Assembly: GCF_026262505.1 (NCBI RefSeq)
Contig: NC_067206.1
Location: 22,397,896 to 22,461,895 of the forward strand
Origin: Trichomonas vaginalis G3
Lineage: Eukaryota; Parabasalia; Trichomonadida; Trichomonadidae
Direction: 5' to 3'
DNA length: 64,000 nt
The notes beneath the pieces were generated by a model that was not told where the DNA came from, ran no database searches, and was given only the letters and a program-made list of their open reading frames with translations. Shown here piece by piece: positions 20,801-29,683 of the stretch. How positions within the stretch are numbered: position 1 is the stretch's first letter; every line of letters begins with the position of its first letter. A program made the translations under genes and the position numbers.

Positions 20801-21282
20801 CTAACACTCAAGCATTTCAAGCAATTGTTACCGATAAACAATTTTATGATAAAAACATTTTCAAATTCGCACCTTTTGATTTCTTCTGTTTTGATGAGAA
20901 ATTTAAACCTAAATTAAAGAATAAAGCTGAAGAAAAAGCACATGAGAAGAAGTTATTGGGTTTAGCAATTGAGAAACAAGGCGATAACATGGTTGCTTTA
21001 TGTCCTAAGTGTTATACATCATTCAATGGTTCAATTGATGGAAGTGATTTTAAAAAGATTGCACAAAAAATGAAAGGTGTTAGTTTACGACAAAATAAAC
21101 AATTAACACCTAAAAATTATTTGGATATAATAAATGATAAATTGATATTTGATGGTCAAAATATTAATTTACAACTTAAAAACGGGTCAATGACTCGCTT
21201 AACAATTGGTAAGACTGCATTAACAGGAGCACACACTAAGGCTGTATGTTGTGAAAATGGATGTTGTATGCCATTTATTTAA
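17806..21282 (+). CDS. Maverick DNA polymerase B (protein-primed type) with HNH-like insert
   Basis: 1158 residues. An N-terminal zinc-like region (CPFCKEE...HCEKC, about 135-165) precedes the 3'-5' exonuclease: ExoI FDFETLE (about 210), ExoII GFNSGKFDLN (about 327) and ExoIII YCNKDVE (about 465). Polymerase motifs follow: A DFNSLYPS (about 700), B KISLNGSYGYD (about 885) and C GDTDSSYW (about 983). A CPKC motif lies near 1066. Between exonuclease and palm (about 568-618) sits a CKMCGK...LDRIDNEKPHTKENCQLM...CYCN block, the signature of an HNH/zinc nuclease-like fold. This is the polymerase expected to copy the element by protein priming. The frame is open throughout. The ATG is preceded by the element's T-rich block. 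Confidence 0.93.
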   Translation: MNKNGTAKMNDNQIRAEGRRLFKRFYNIPDGVNPKTRRSYLNEAIDAYEGFDISSESERLARMLNVNIDFYYCDPQPEDVDINKVDFPLVESIMIDPEFETVNILLTQSPCGKLHADRITDVEALTGYKVCPFCKEEVYSIRDDPERKNQRRFLKHCEKCKENNGRLIQDVQLQNTQQPYAPHITKQKIYQWLLAHNLQEYYKPTRYYITFDFETLETKEELQLSECATLNAYLKPFMVSSTVKLNDKTYTRNFCLTSSDSFISDWIEFLFSTCSLVAKSNIEQYEELMKSQTDQTAGTLSHTLNEKQKEAMKELLDEEFNKVNIIGFNSGKFDLNLILRDLNTAKWKIKSMLGSSSQFKQVIVKKTNCPYELRFIDIRNYIAGGTLDQFTQDFGNNKSRVKSFFPYQFITWENYEDELYKKEPFTQDSFYSALTQETISDSDYQIYLNDAKNFKNRLEYFIHYCNKDVEIMIDPIDKIIEETFVYKIDMLHNLSLSSNASMIRYALAYKDFNPNEKYPEEEIESSFELTKKYWKYKIESYKKQDKKAERDTKNNVSMDDYQYYHDLILSSKCKMCGKAFTYANKPTLDRIDNEKPHTKENCQLMCCYCNVVKSNKDEDVQRLRINLRNYALKNNLPMTLDSVEAYHILRNGITGGLSNVQHRVNLKGITHINKLAYNPETKTVSNEDTTNIMTHFVGVDFNSLYPSSFSSNPHDFIQYTDHKMYMPGRLNGVIICDTATKKAKALGIIKKKNTLFVAEVKGHIDEKYINDYINFLPIIRNLDIITDEKTIGSFMYNSMKSNNLPVDQKQRKLTQLASTYNQYQPFSSYYLWYLIDRFHFIIDDIQSILTFTKNTCFNEFAKEFMNERQKAELEGNKGKSLFCKISLNGSYGYDAMNTQNYAKTKIMNAQKSRVACMSNKFKNIREIGEDTYQVMLKDRFYRCDTCLQEAFFTLDNAKYWYLVFIYDFMYKCMDVNRFHFIEGDTDSSYWAIAGDPNLPNTQAFQAIVTDKQFYDKNIFKFAPFDFFCFDEKFKPKLKNKAEEKAHEKKLLGLAIEKQGDNMVALCPKCYTSFNGSIDGSDFKKIAQKMKGVSLRQNKQLTPKNYLDIINDKLIFDGQNINLQLKNGSMTRLTIGKTALTGAHTKAVCCENGCCMPFI

Positions 21283-21384
21283 TAAAATACCACAGAAGAG
21301 ACAAAAGGAACCGTTAATGATGGTTTTGATACTATGATTCAAAGAGGTGGGCACCCTTAAAACATTGATTTTATTTTTATATAA

Positions 21385-22686
21385 ATGAATAACACAGATT
21401 TAAAAATTTTAATTGATGATTTAGTATTTAATCAAAATTTTCTTAATTATTATGATTTAAAAGCATATCTCCAAAAATATAATAATAATATAACGGGTGA
21501 TGATATGGAATATTATTATCCATATTATAAAAATGAAATTTTGAAATATCATAATAAAATAATTTCTGAAATTAAAGACAAAATTAAAAATAATGAATAT
21601 ATAAAGGGAAAAACTAAATCACAACTTAAACAGTTAAAAGATTTCAAAAATAAAGTATTAACAGAAGAAGATATTGATGAATTATATAAATTATATAATC
21701 CCGAGCCGCAAAAACAAAAGGAACAAAACGCCCAGGTCCTTCAGACCATAAATGAAGCACAAGCTTTAATTTATGATTCATTAGTTAAACCATATTCAGC
21801 CCGACTTTTAAATGAAGATCAACTTTTGGAATTCATCCTTCAACATAAACTCGAAGCGGGAAAGTATATCAAACCTTTATATACAGCATATTTAAAACAA
21901 ATGAATAGAATACATCCAGAATTAATGAAAGGAGGAATGAATTCCAAAATCAAAGCAGATAAAATTAAACCACTTGCAACACCAAAACCTCCAACGACAG
22001 TACCGCCTCCTCCTTCAGTTAATCCTTCATCATTCACTTTATTATATCCATTTCAAACATTAAAGAAGCAAAAAGATTTTAAAAAGGGTTTCAAGATATT
22101 AAATAAACCAATTGACCCAAAAATTCAACCGTTAAAGGAAAAATTTAGTCGCCCCTCATTTGCACCATATCCATATTCATACGAAATCGATCATCTGGAA
22201 TATTCAAAAGGAAACGTTACTTATTTATTTGCCATTAACATTAACACTAGATATTTATATTGCATTCCAGTGAAAGGGAAAACAGAACAGGAAACAAGAA
22301 GAGCTATACAATACTTACTAGATCATGAAAGAGTAGATAATATAAGGGGTGATGGTGATAAAGGATTTCAGGCAGCTATGGCTCATTATTTCCCACAAAT
22401 TAATTTTTACTTTTCATCCTCTCCATATACGTTTCATAATAAAATAGTTGATGCGGTAATGAGAACTCTTAGAGATGCGTTAGGGGTTAACGGTCAGATA
22501 TACTGGGATGGAAATCATGACTCCATCATACAGCAGTTAGTATATTATTACAATAATACATGGCATAGAACTATAAACATGAAACCGGTGGAAATGAAAA
22601 ATGATATTTCAAAAGAATGGGAATATATTAGAAAGCAAATGGAAAAGTTAAATGATGTTAAACGTGAACAAATTCGGGGCTCATGA
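21385..22686 (+). CDS. Maverick retroviral-type integrase
   Basis: 433 residues. The N-terminal half is charged and helical with a proline-rich hinge (PKPPTTVPPPPSVNPSS). The C-terminal half is the RNase-H-fold integrase core: YEIDHLEYSKGNVTYLFAINI carries the first acidic residue, IRGDGDKGFQAAMAHYFPQ the second, followed by SSSPYTFHNKIVDAVMRTLRD and a YYNNTWHRTINMKPVEM segment typical of rve-type integrases of Polintons and LTR elements. It would cut the terminal repeats and join them to a target with a 5-6 bp stagger, matching the ATTGTC duplication seen. It sits right after the polymerase on the same strand. Confidence 0.9.
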   Translation: MNNTDLKILIDDLVFNQNFLNYYDLKAYLQKYNNNITGDDMEYYYPYYKNEILKYHNKIISEIKDKIKNNEYIKGKTKSQLKQLKDFKNKVLTEEDIDELYKLYNPEPQKQKEQNAQVLQTINEAQALIYDSLVKPYSARLLNEDQLLEFILQHKLEAGKYIKPLYTAYLKQMNRIHPELMKGGMNSKIKADKIKPLATPKPPTTVPPPPSVNPSSFTLLYPFQTLKKQKDFKKGFKILNKPIDPKIQPLKEKFSRPSFAPYPYSYEIDHLEYSKGNVTYLFAININTRYLYCIPVKGKTEQETRRAIQYLLDHERVDNIRGDGDKGFQAAMAHYFPQINFYFSSSPYTFHNKIVDAVMRTLRDALGVNGQIYWDGNHDSIIQQLVYYYNNTWHRTINMKPVEMKNDISKEWEYIRKQMEKLNDVKREQIRGS

Positions 22687-22886
22687 ATTTTAAACAAGGA
22701 AATAAAGTTTTAATTCATCTCGATTATGGAAAAACTGATAAATCAATGACAAAAAGAAGACGAAGATTTGACACAATAGCTGAATTTGTTAGATATATTA
22801 ACGGCAATGCATTAGTTGAAGTTGACAATAAATTAATAGAAATTCCGATTTATTTTATTACTCCATTATATTTAAATAATATTTAA
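22683..22886 (+). CDS. Maverick small basic protein, SH3-like pattern (67 aa)
   Basis: 67 residues whose ATG overlaps the integrase stop as ATGA. The strand pattern FKQGNKVLIHL...RRRFDTIAEFVRYINGNALVEV...IEIPIYFITPL resembles small SH3-like barrels of the kind found near integrases. The basic KRRRR patch suggests nucleic-acid binding. The role is inferred only. Confidence 0.55.
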   Translation: MNFKQGNKVLIHLDYGKTDKSMTKRRRRFDTIAEFVRYINGNALVEVDNKLIEIPIYFITPLYLNNI

Positions 22887-22906
22887 TTTTTTTTATTTCG
22901 TAAGAA

Positions 22907-23170
22907 ATGAGTGACAACAAAGCAGTCAAGAGTCCAGACAATGAATATAAAAAGAAACTAAACAGAATTAAATCAAAAATATGCTATTACAAAAAGAAGT
23001 CGCAATGCGGTGGGGTTGAAAACGATAAAGAAATAATCGAAAAATTAGAAACTTACCGTTCAATCATTAAACTGAGTGAAGCAAAAATAAAAGAATTTAA
23101 TAGAATAAATAAATTGGTTGGAAGAGATGAATTTAATAAAGATGAATTTTTAAACTCTATCCAAATTTAA
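22907..23170 (+). CDS. Maverick small charged coiled-coil protein (87 aa)
   Basis: 87 residues, lysine-rich and helical, no recognised family. Its leader carries the same TTTTTTATTTCGTAAGAAATG block as the first element gene. It could be a DNA-binding or packaging protein. Confidence 0.5.
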   Translation: MSDNKAVKSPDNEYKKKLNRIKSKICYYKKKSQCGGVENDKEIIEKLETYRSIIKLSEAKIKEFNRINKLVGRDEFNKDEFLNSIQI

Positions 23171-23374
23171 TTTTTATTCCTCTTCGACAACATCTCTCTT
23201 TCCATCATTACTGCATAACCACATTTTCTCAATTTTAGTGGTTTGTTATTTTTAACATGTTCTTGCATCATTTTTATCATTTCCTCCCTTGTTATGATTC
23301 GTGGTAAATTTTGAGCTTGTGGGGTATTCATTTATGATAAAAATAAAAATTTAAATTATGCCGTTCTAAAGTTT
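23171..23374. other. Spacer before the left repeat array
   Basis: A 204-bp spacer; short minus-strand frames with coding-like content, but nothing that can be supported as a gene. Confidence 0.4.
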
Positions 23375-23870
23375 GAGACAACATGACATTTTGACAACAT
23401 CATGGTTATTCAATAATTAATTATTTTTGAAGAACTGAAGGGGTCACCAGGTCACCAGGTCACCAGGTCATTTCACTTCTCTGAAAAAATGAGACAACAT
23501 GACATTTTGACAACATCATGGGTTATTCAATAATTAATTATTTTTGAAGAACTGAAGGGGTCACCAGGTCACCAGGTCACCAGGTCATTTCACTTCTCTG
23601 AAAAAATGAGACAACATGACATTTTGACAACATCATGGGTTATTCAATAATTAATTATTTTTGAAGAACTGAAGGGGTCACCAGGTCACCAGGTCACCAG
23701 GTCATTTCACTTCTCTGAAAAAATGAGACAACATGACATTTTGACAACATCATGGGTTATTCAATAATTAATTATTTTTGAAGAACTGAAGGGGTCACCA
23801 GGTCACCAGGTCACCAGGTCATTTCACTTCTCTGAAAAAATGAGACAACATGACATTTTGACAACATCAC
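23375..23870 (+). repeat. Iteron-like tandem array, left: about 4 units of 117 bp
   Basis: Units begin GAGACAACATGACATTTTG at 23375, 23491, 23608, 23725 and (partial) 23842, so the period is 116-117 bp. Each unit holds a micro-array of the 8-mer GGTCACCA (3-4 times) and an AT-rich palindromic core (AATAATTAATTATT). Units are almost identical. The same unit recurs in reverse orientation at 26293-26976, so the two arrays bracket the helicase/primase block. Confidence 0.95.
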
Positions 23871-23903
23871 AGGATTAATGCAAAAATAAATTCAAATCAT
23901 ACT

Positions 23904-24830
23904 TTATAAAGCTTCATTCACAGGTATTTCATCGTCAGTAAATGATTCCTCATTATCGTTTGGTTCAATTTGTTTATATAATCCTTTCATTTCTTCTTTC
24001 AAAACATAATACCATGTTTGTTTACCATCTATTTTTCTTTGTTTCCTTTCACATTTATCCTTAATGCTCATTTGAAAGTTTTTGTCTTTCATGTCTGATG
24101 GTTTGCAGAATAGAGCATTTTTACACGTCATACCTGCACATAATTCATCATAATGTGTATTTATCCATTCATCTAAAGGATTTGTTGATAACTCGATTAA
24201 ATCTTGTTTGGCTTCAGTCATCGGAATGATTCGTACATTAAATGATGAAAGGTCATATTGCATAAAATATGTTAAAAGGTTATCATAAAATTCCTTTGTG
24301 CATGAATCCATTAAATTCTTGAAGTAATCAAATTGACCCTTGAATTTACCATTAACTCTTAAAACTACGTATCTTCTGTCTCCAACTTCAATTTTGACAG
24401 GGTAAACGTTATTAGTTACGAAAATGAAGTTTGCAACATTCTGAGCAGTTCTTCTGGGTTGATTCTTTTCATTAATTCTAATCTCATTATCCGTTATAAT
24501 TGATTTCAAAGCGTTGAAGTTTGCGAGTCTGTCTTCACCTACATTCTTGAGTTCATTAAGTACAAGAAACATTTTATTCTCAACTACTGAGTTGAAATTA
24601 CCCGTTAGCTCACTTATTTCAGTAATATTTTTACATGAATAACCAGCGAGAAGTTCAGAAATAATATCTGTAAATCTGTTTTTACCTGTTCCCTGAAGTC
24701 CTTTCAAAATAATTGCTGTTTCATTCTTGATTCCAGGATGTTGAATCATTGATGCAATCCAGCCGAGAAGGTATTTATACACTTCATCGTTATTATCACA
24801 AATGGCTTCTTTAATGAAATTCATAAACAT
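23904..24830 (-). CDS. Superfamily 3 (D5-like) helicase domain in Maverick
   Basis: 308 residues with the SF3 AAA+ core: Walker A GLQGTGKNRF (about residues 44-53), Walker B FLVLNELKN (about 92-100), sensor FIFVTNN (about 137-143) and the downstream GDRRYVVLRVN arginine region typical of D5/virophage-type helicases. SF3 helicases unwind DNA at small viral origins and often sit beside a primase. Here the primase-like frame lies upstream on the same strand, and both lie between the inverted repeat arrays. The whole helicase/primase region appears broken in two or three places, so this copy is a fossil. Confidence 0.85.
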   Translation of the reverse strand: MFMNFIKEAICDNNDEVYKYLLGWIASMIQHPGIKNETAIILKGLQGTGKNRFTDIISELLAGYSCKNITEISELTGNFNSVVENKMFLVLNELKNVGEDRLANFNALKSIITDNEIRINEKNQPRRTAQNVANFIFVTNNVYPVKIEVGDRRYVVLRVNGKFKGQFDYFKNLMDSCTKEFYDNLLTYFMQYDLSSFNVRIIPMTEAKQDLIELSTNPLDEWINTHYDELCAGMTCKNALFCKPSDMKDKNFQMSIKDKCERKQRKIDGKQTWYYVLKEEMKGLYKQIEPNDNEESFTDDEIPVNEAL

Positions 24831-25604
24831 CTCAATTTTTGAAGTAATCAGGCTTTTTTCAAGAATGTTGTATTTATAACCCTGAACGTTGAGAAAACAT
24901 CTGGAGAATCAGATTTAAAGCAAACACCCTTAACGGTTAATGAAGACAATTGATTTAGTAGTACATCCCATGCTGTTATGGTTTTACCTTCTTCTTTAAA
25001 TAATTTAATCATTTTGAGTGACTCTTTCATGTTTGACTGAAGAACGAATGATATTTGATTCATTTTGTCGTGTATGTTGTAATCTTTCTGAATGAAATAT
25101 TTGTTTCCACAATCTACAAAACGAATTACACGTGATAAATCCTCAATTACTTCAGAAACTGTTTTTATACTGATGATTTTCAGCCTTGCGTCTAATATCT
25201 GTTATCAAAAACGAGTCATCAAGTTTGATATCAAATGTTATTTTTGGCTTACGTAATAAAGGTAAAACATATTCATCATAATATTCCTTTTGATAAAGTT
25301 TTAGAATCTTCACCAAAACAAATGGAGAAGTCATTAAATGTGCATATCTACTACGTGCTTTTTCAAAATTACTTTTTGCATTTTCAGTTAAATTGCAGAA
25401 GTTTAAAACGTTATCGTATGCTTCATTAATCAAATGATTAGGTAACGAATTAATAGCTTGAAACAGTGTGAATAATGTTATTTCTTTTTCTAAATTCATG
25501 TTTCCACCATCATTATGTACTTCAAAATCACAGATGCCATCAACTATGCTCTGAGCTAGTTTTATCGTCAATGTTTACATCTTTGTTTTCAATTCATTAT
25601 ACTC
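24831..25604 (-). other. Coding-like stretch between helicase and primase, broken
   Basis: Minus-strand frames with composition like the flanking helicase and primase (for example LNSLPNHLINEAYDNV-type helices), no family recognised. It most likely belongs to the same replication gene block, which is degraded here. Confidence 0.5.
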
Positions 25605-26222
25605 TTATATTTCTTCCGCCTTCTGTTCAACTCTTACCTTAATATTCAAATCATTTAATATATCATTCACTGTTCTAGTTAATGTCGAATCATAACTTCC
25701 ACGAATGAATGAGTATGTATTGATTGGTTCTGATGCATTCTTGCGAACTCTTGATTCAGCCATAACCACTAATGAACGCTTTGAATCATCAATAGAAGTC
25801 ATTATGTCAATATCATAATCATTGCAGGAATAACATTTAATCATTCTGTTCGAAACTGCATAGAAGAAATTAGTGTTGCAATAAATGTGAAGACCTCCTG
25901 ATGCGGTTTTAACGATAACATCTTTATCCGAAAGTTTTGATAAAATGTCTTTTCTAACTGTTTCTTTAAGTTCATCATTGTATGATTTATTGATATCAAC
26001 ATCTATAATCGTTAAATTTGAAATTTTATTTACTAATAAAGCTGTACCAGTTTTCCTTCCTCTTCCTCCATCATGTTTGAGGTAGTTATGTAAATCAATC
26101 TTGTTTTCACCAATTCTTTCGTTGAGGGTTTTAGTTTCTGCCACAACTAATTCCGCAACTAATGAATCAATAACTTTTTCATCAGAAACGATAAAGTTGC
26201 TGTTGTTGTTTGTTGCTGTCAT
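25605..26222 (-). CDS. Archaeo-eukaryotic-type primase domain in Maverick
   Basis: 205 residues. The three AEP motifs can be read: TIIDVDINK (hhhDhD, motif I, about residue 71-79), TASGGLHIYC (sxH, motif II, about 107-116) and DIDIMTS (hD, motif III, about 138-144). The glycine-rich YLKHDGGRGRKTGTALL before motif I is typical of prim-pol domains of virophages and plasmids. Such a domain makes primers and can polymerise. Its leader has the element's ATTCCTATATAAATG block, so it belongs to the element. A protein-primed polymerase in the same element makes this a second replication system. Confidence 0.75.
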   Translation of the reverse strand: MTATNNNSNFIVSDEKVIDSLVAELVVAETKTLNERIGENKIDLHNYLKHDGGRGRKTGTALLVNKISNLTIIDVDINKSYNDELKETVRKDILSKLSDKDVIVKTASGGLHIYCNTNFFYAVSNRMIKCYSCNDYDIDIMTSIDDSKRSLVVMAESRVRKNASEPINTYSFIRGSYDSTLTRTVNDILNDLNIKVRVEQKAEEI

Positions 26223-26292
26223 TTATATAGGAATAAAAAAATAAAAATAATTTTAAAACTAACTTTATTTTTGGACTGCATCAAATTTTCTG

Positions 26293-26976
26293 TGATGTTG
26301 TCAAAATGTCATGTTGTCTCATTTTTTCAGAGAAGTGAAATGACCTGGTGACCTGGTGACCTGGTGACCCCTTCAGTTCTTCAAAAATAATTAATTATTG
26401 AATAACCCATGATGTTGTCAAAATGTCATGTTGTCTCATTTTTTCAGAGAAGTGAAATGACCTGGTGACCTGGTGACCCCTTCAGTTCTTCAAAAATAAT
26501 TAATTATTGAATAACCCATGATGTTGTCAAAATGTCATGTTGTCTCATTTTTTCAGAGAAGTGAAATGACCTGGTGACCTGGTGACCTGGTGACCCCTTC
26601 AGTTCTTCAAAAATAATTAATTATTGAATAACCCATGATGTTGTCAAAATGTCATGTTGTCTCATTTTTTCAGAGAAGTGAAATGACCTGGTGACCTGGT
26701 GACCTGGTGACCCCTTCAGTTCTTCAAAAATAATTAATTATTGAATAACCCATGATGTTGTCAAAATGTCATGTTGTCTCATTTTTTCAGAGAAGTGAAA
26801 TGACCTGGTGACCTGGTGACCCCTTCAGTTCTTCAAAAAGAATTAATTATTGAATAACCCATGATGTTGTCAAAATGTCATGTTGTCTCATTTTTTCAGA
26901 GAAGTGAAATGACCTGGTGACCTGGTGACCTGGTGACCCCTTCAGTTCTTCAAAAATAATTAATTATTGAATAACC
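26293..26976 (-). repeat. Iteron-like tandem array, right: about 6 units, inverted relative to the left array
   Basis: Units start TGATGTTGTCAAAATGTC at 26293, 26410, 26519, 26636, 26753 and 26862. The spacing is 117 or 109 bp, the difference being one 8-mer (GGTGACCT) more or less. The sequence is the reverse complement of the array at 23375-23870. Confidence 0.95.
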
Positions 26977-27129
26977 TAAATCATTTACTCACAATATTTT
27001 TGTACAAAACGACCCCAAGCTTTTAACTTCTTTTCTGTAGTTCATCCATTACTTCATTACCTAATTAATTACAGACATAAAATATATTTAGTTCATTCGG
27101 TAAGCCTAAACCCTTTGGGTTAAGTGTGT

Positions 27130-28065
27130 TCATTGAACTCTATACCATGCGAATACAGTCATAAATGGTGGCATGTATTCTTTACTTTGTCCCGTTGTTT
27201 GTGTATATCCTGAAACGAAATGTGTATGGTTTCCTTCTCCCTGAGTGTCACTCCAGTAACAATTTATGGCAAACTTAACGTCGTCTTTAACATCATATCC
27301 TTTACCTTTTGTCATTCCTGACCAATCCCAATATCTATGCTTATGCCAACCTGCTTGAGATGTGCTTAAATCTATGTAGTGACTATGTGCAGGTAAATTT
27401 TCACCTGAAATCGTTTTACTTTCCCCTGTTTCCTTTGAAGAGTTTGCACAATACAAAAACCTGTCAACTATTTGTTCCCATGCACCAACACCAAACATTA
27501 CTTGAGGACCTCTTGCATCCATAGATGTATAAATAGAACCTACTGGGTTCATTAAATCAAACATATGAGATATTATAGGATTGTCTCTTTTGAACTTAAA
27601 ATATAGTGTAACTATTTCAGGTTTCTTCTGGTTTGTGTCAGAATATTTTTTATAATATAATCTTATGTTTTCAGGGTAGGTAAAATCTTGACTATAATAT
27701 TTATTTCTGTCATCTGTATAATAATATACTATTCTCGTTTTTTCTATTGCATTATATCTTTTATATCTATAATAATCTAAATATAATGTTAACTTTTGTT
27801 CATCTACATGTGGTGTTCTGACATCATCTCCATAGTCATAATAATATGGTGCTGGAGCTGGGTCAGGCAATGTCATATCTGCCATTTCATAAACTCTTAA
27901 ATATTTCTTTTGTTCGTCTCCATATAAGTTTAAGTAGCAGTTGTTGTCTAATGGAACTTTAACTTGTGTGCCATCATTCTTTTTATAACTTACATACATT
28001 TCATTGTTATTTTTCGGAATGAGTTTCCACGTATACCATTTTTTAAGGAGTGTACAAACTGCCAT
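27130..28065 (-). CDS. Maverick fibre-like protein with phage tail-collar-type C-terminus
   Basis: 311 residues. The N-terminal half is rich in Y, K and D with beta-strand periodicity. The C-terminal half (about 165-311) has the phage collar/receptor-binding layout: DLMNPVGSIYTSMD, then FGVGAWEQIVDRFLYC, SGENLPAHSHYIDLS, later GNHTHFVSG and the ending YMPPFMTVFAWYRVQ. His-containing SGENLPAHSH and MPPFMTVFAWYR are hallmarks of T4 gp10/gp12-like fibre tips and tail-collar domains. In a capsid-bearing element this is a candidate host-attachment fibre. The frame is whole. It lies at the start of the minus-strand structural block. Confidence 0.75.
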   Translation of the reverse strand: MAVCTLLKKWYTWKLIPKNNNEMYVSYKKNDGTQVKVPLDNNCYLNLYGDEQKKYLRVYEMADMTLPDPAPAPYYYDYGDDVRTPHVDEQKLTLYLDYYRYKRYNAIEKTRIVYYYTDDRNKYYSQDFTYPENIRLYYKKYSDTNQKKPEIVTLYFKFKRDNPIISHMFDLMNPVGSIYTSMDARGPQVMFGVGAWEQIVDRFLYCANSSKETGESKTISGENLPAHSHYIDLSTSQAGWHKHRYWDWSGMTKGKGYDVKDDVKFAINCYWSDTQGEGNHTHFVSGYTQTTGQSKEYMPPFMTVFAWYRVQ

Positions 28066-28079
28066 CTAAAATATTTATT

Positions 28080-28930
28080 TTTCTTCATTGACAGAAAAGT
28101 CGCCAACAATAGTTTCAATATTTTTTGTTCCTATCAAACTTTGGTATATTTCGTTAACATATGTTTTTATCTGCTTTCTTCCTAACTCATCATTAACATA
28201 TGTTTTATCCGCTTTAAGGTCTAAACATCCTGAAACCCATCCTGTATCAGCTTTAGTTTTTAAAATCTTTGATGTCCATTCATGATACCATTCAACATTT
28301 CTTTAATTTCATTATCTTTTTCATCCACATATTCCTTATCTTGCCTTCTTCCCTAACTCATCGTTAACATATGTTTTATCCGCTTTAAGGTCTAACATCC
28401 TGAAACCCATCCTGTATCAGCTTTAGTTTTTAAAATCTTTGAGTCCATTCATGATACCATTCAACCATTTCTTTAATTTCATTATCTTTTTCATCCACAT
28501 ATTCCTTATCTGTCCTCTTCTTTAACTCACCTATCCACATATTCCTTATCTGCTTTCTCCATTATGTCATTTAGGAAACCTTTTATGAATTCCTCATTTA
28601 AATTAAATCTTCCAATCTTCAAAACTTTAGAAATGCATTTAATGCGTAATATCTCTGTTCTTCTGGTGGAATTGATGTTATATCATCCGTTATTTCCTTT
28701 AATTTTTGAATTCATAAATAAAATTTCTTTTATATTTGATTATCACTGCACCACCTTTGCAAACGAATTCGAAATGTTCATTTTTCAATACTATCTCCAA
28801 ATCTCCATATTTCAACCTTTGCGTTTGTTCTGCCGTCTTTGAATTATATGCATATATGGCGTATGTAATGGTCTGAGGGACCTGGTGCTTTGTGCCTTAA
28901 GTTGTTGTGGTTGCTGTTGTTTAATCATTT
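28080..28930 (-). pseudogene. Maverick fibre-shaft-like region, broken, with internal duplication
   Basis: Minus-strand coding-like sequence with repeated short blocks of the KADKTYVNDELGRKQ kind, as seen in trimeric fibre stalks. A segment of about 120 bp around 28178-28300 is repeated around 28352-28470. It is broken in several places and reads as a fossil. Its place just upstream of the fibre-tip gene fits a shaft or stalk protein. Confidence 0.45.
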
Positions 28931-28968
28931 ATTATGATTTAAAAATAAATATTTAATCTGTTATCTCA

Positions 28969-29664
28969 TCAGCTATTTTTTTCTATTTGAAATTGCCATA
29001 ATATTTCATTCATGAATTCTAAATCACAATCAAATAGGTCAGTTACTCTAAATTTAATATTTGATAAATCTTTTGAATGAAGAATAAATGAATTCCCAGA
29101 TAATTGAAACGGATATGATAAAGAAAATATGTTTAAGTTGATGGATAAAATGTTTTGTATTTGATGGTAAGAGTTAGGGTCTAATGTTTGATGTGAAAAT
29201 CTCATTGGGGTATTAACTTTATCACATTTGATTAAAATGAAATTGGAACCAGTGTCAGAATACAAAACATCCCCAACATCTTTTTCAAAATTTAATATCC
29301 CCAACAATGAACGAAGATGAGGAGTACAAAATTTAATTTTCAGCGGAAATTTAATAAGGTTATTTATTTCATCAAGTTCAAAAAGTTTATCAGGTTTTGA
29401 TTTAAAATTTTCTTCATACCATACGATAAATGATTCATTTAAATAACTTAAAATCATGTTAATATCCCATTTCGCTATCACATTATTTATATACATATCA
29501 TACGTTTTTTCATGGTCATCTTTAATAAATGATATATAATCTGAAGGGTCTAAAAGAATGGGATTAAATTTACCACTCACAGAAACGAGAGTAACATTAT
29601 AAATTCCGCTAACTGTTAAATTTAATTCACAGCTATTATTCGAAATAATATTGATAATTGACAT
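28969..29664 (-). CDS. Maverick protein of unknown role (231 aa)
   Basis: No family recognised. 231 residues with alternating hydrophobic strands (CELNLTVSGIYNVTLVSVSG, NFILIKCDKV) and no membrane span; a beta-rich fold is likely. In Polintons the structural block holds a single-jelly-roll minor capsid (penton) protein and this would be one candidate by size and position, but no diagnostic motif is visible. Confidence 0.6.
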   Translation of the reverse strand: MSIINIISNNSCELNLTVSGIYNVTLVSVSGKFNPILLDPSDYISFIKDDHEKTYDMYINNVIAKWDINMILSYLNESFIVWYEENFKSKPDKLFELDEINNLIKFPLKIKFCTPHLRSLLGILNFEKDVGDVLYSDTGSNFILIKCDKVNTPMRFSHQTLDPNSYHQIQNILSINLNIFSLSYPFQLSGNSFILHSKDLSNIKFRVTDLFDCDLEFMNEILWQFQIEKNS

Positions 29665-29683
29665 TTTTATTACGATTAAAAAT

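Noticed and set aside
23171-23374. A further small minus-strand Maverick gene before the left array
   Set aside because: Only short frames; not enough to support a gene.
23375-26976. CRISPR-like arrays
   Set aside because: The repeats are contiguous 117-bp units without unique spacers, in a eukaryotic mobile element; they are tandem iterons or satellite.
28969-29664. Maverick cysteine protease or penton gene
   Set aside because: Neither a His/Cys catalytic pattern nor a diagnostic jelly-roll motif could be seen; left as unknown.
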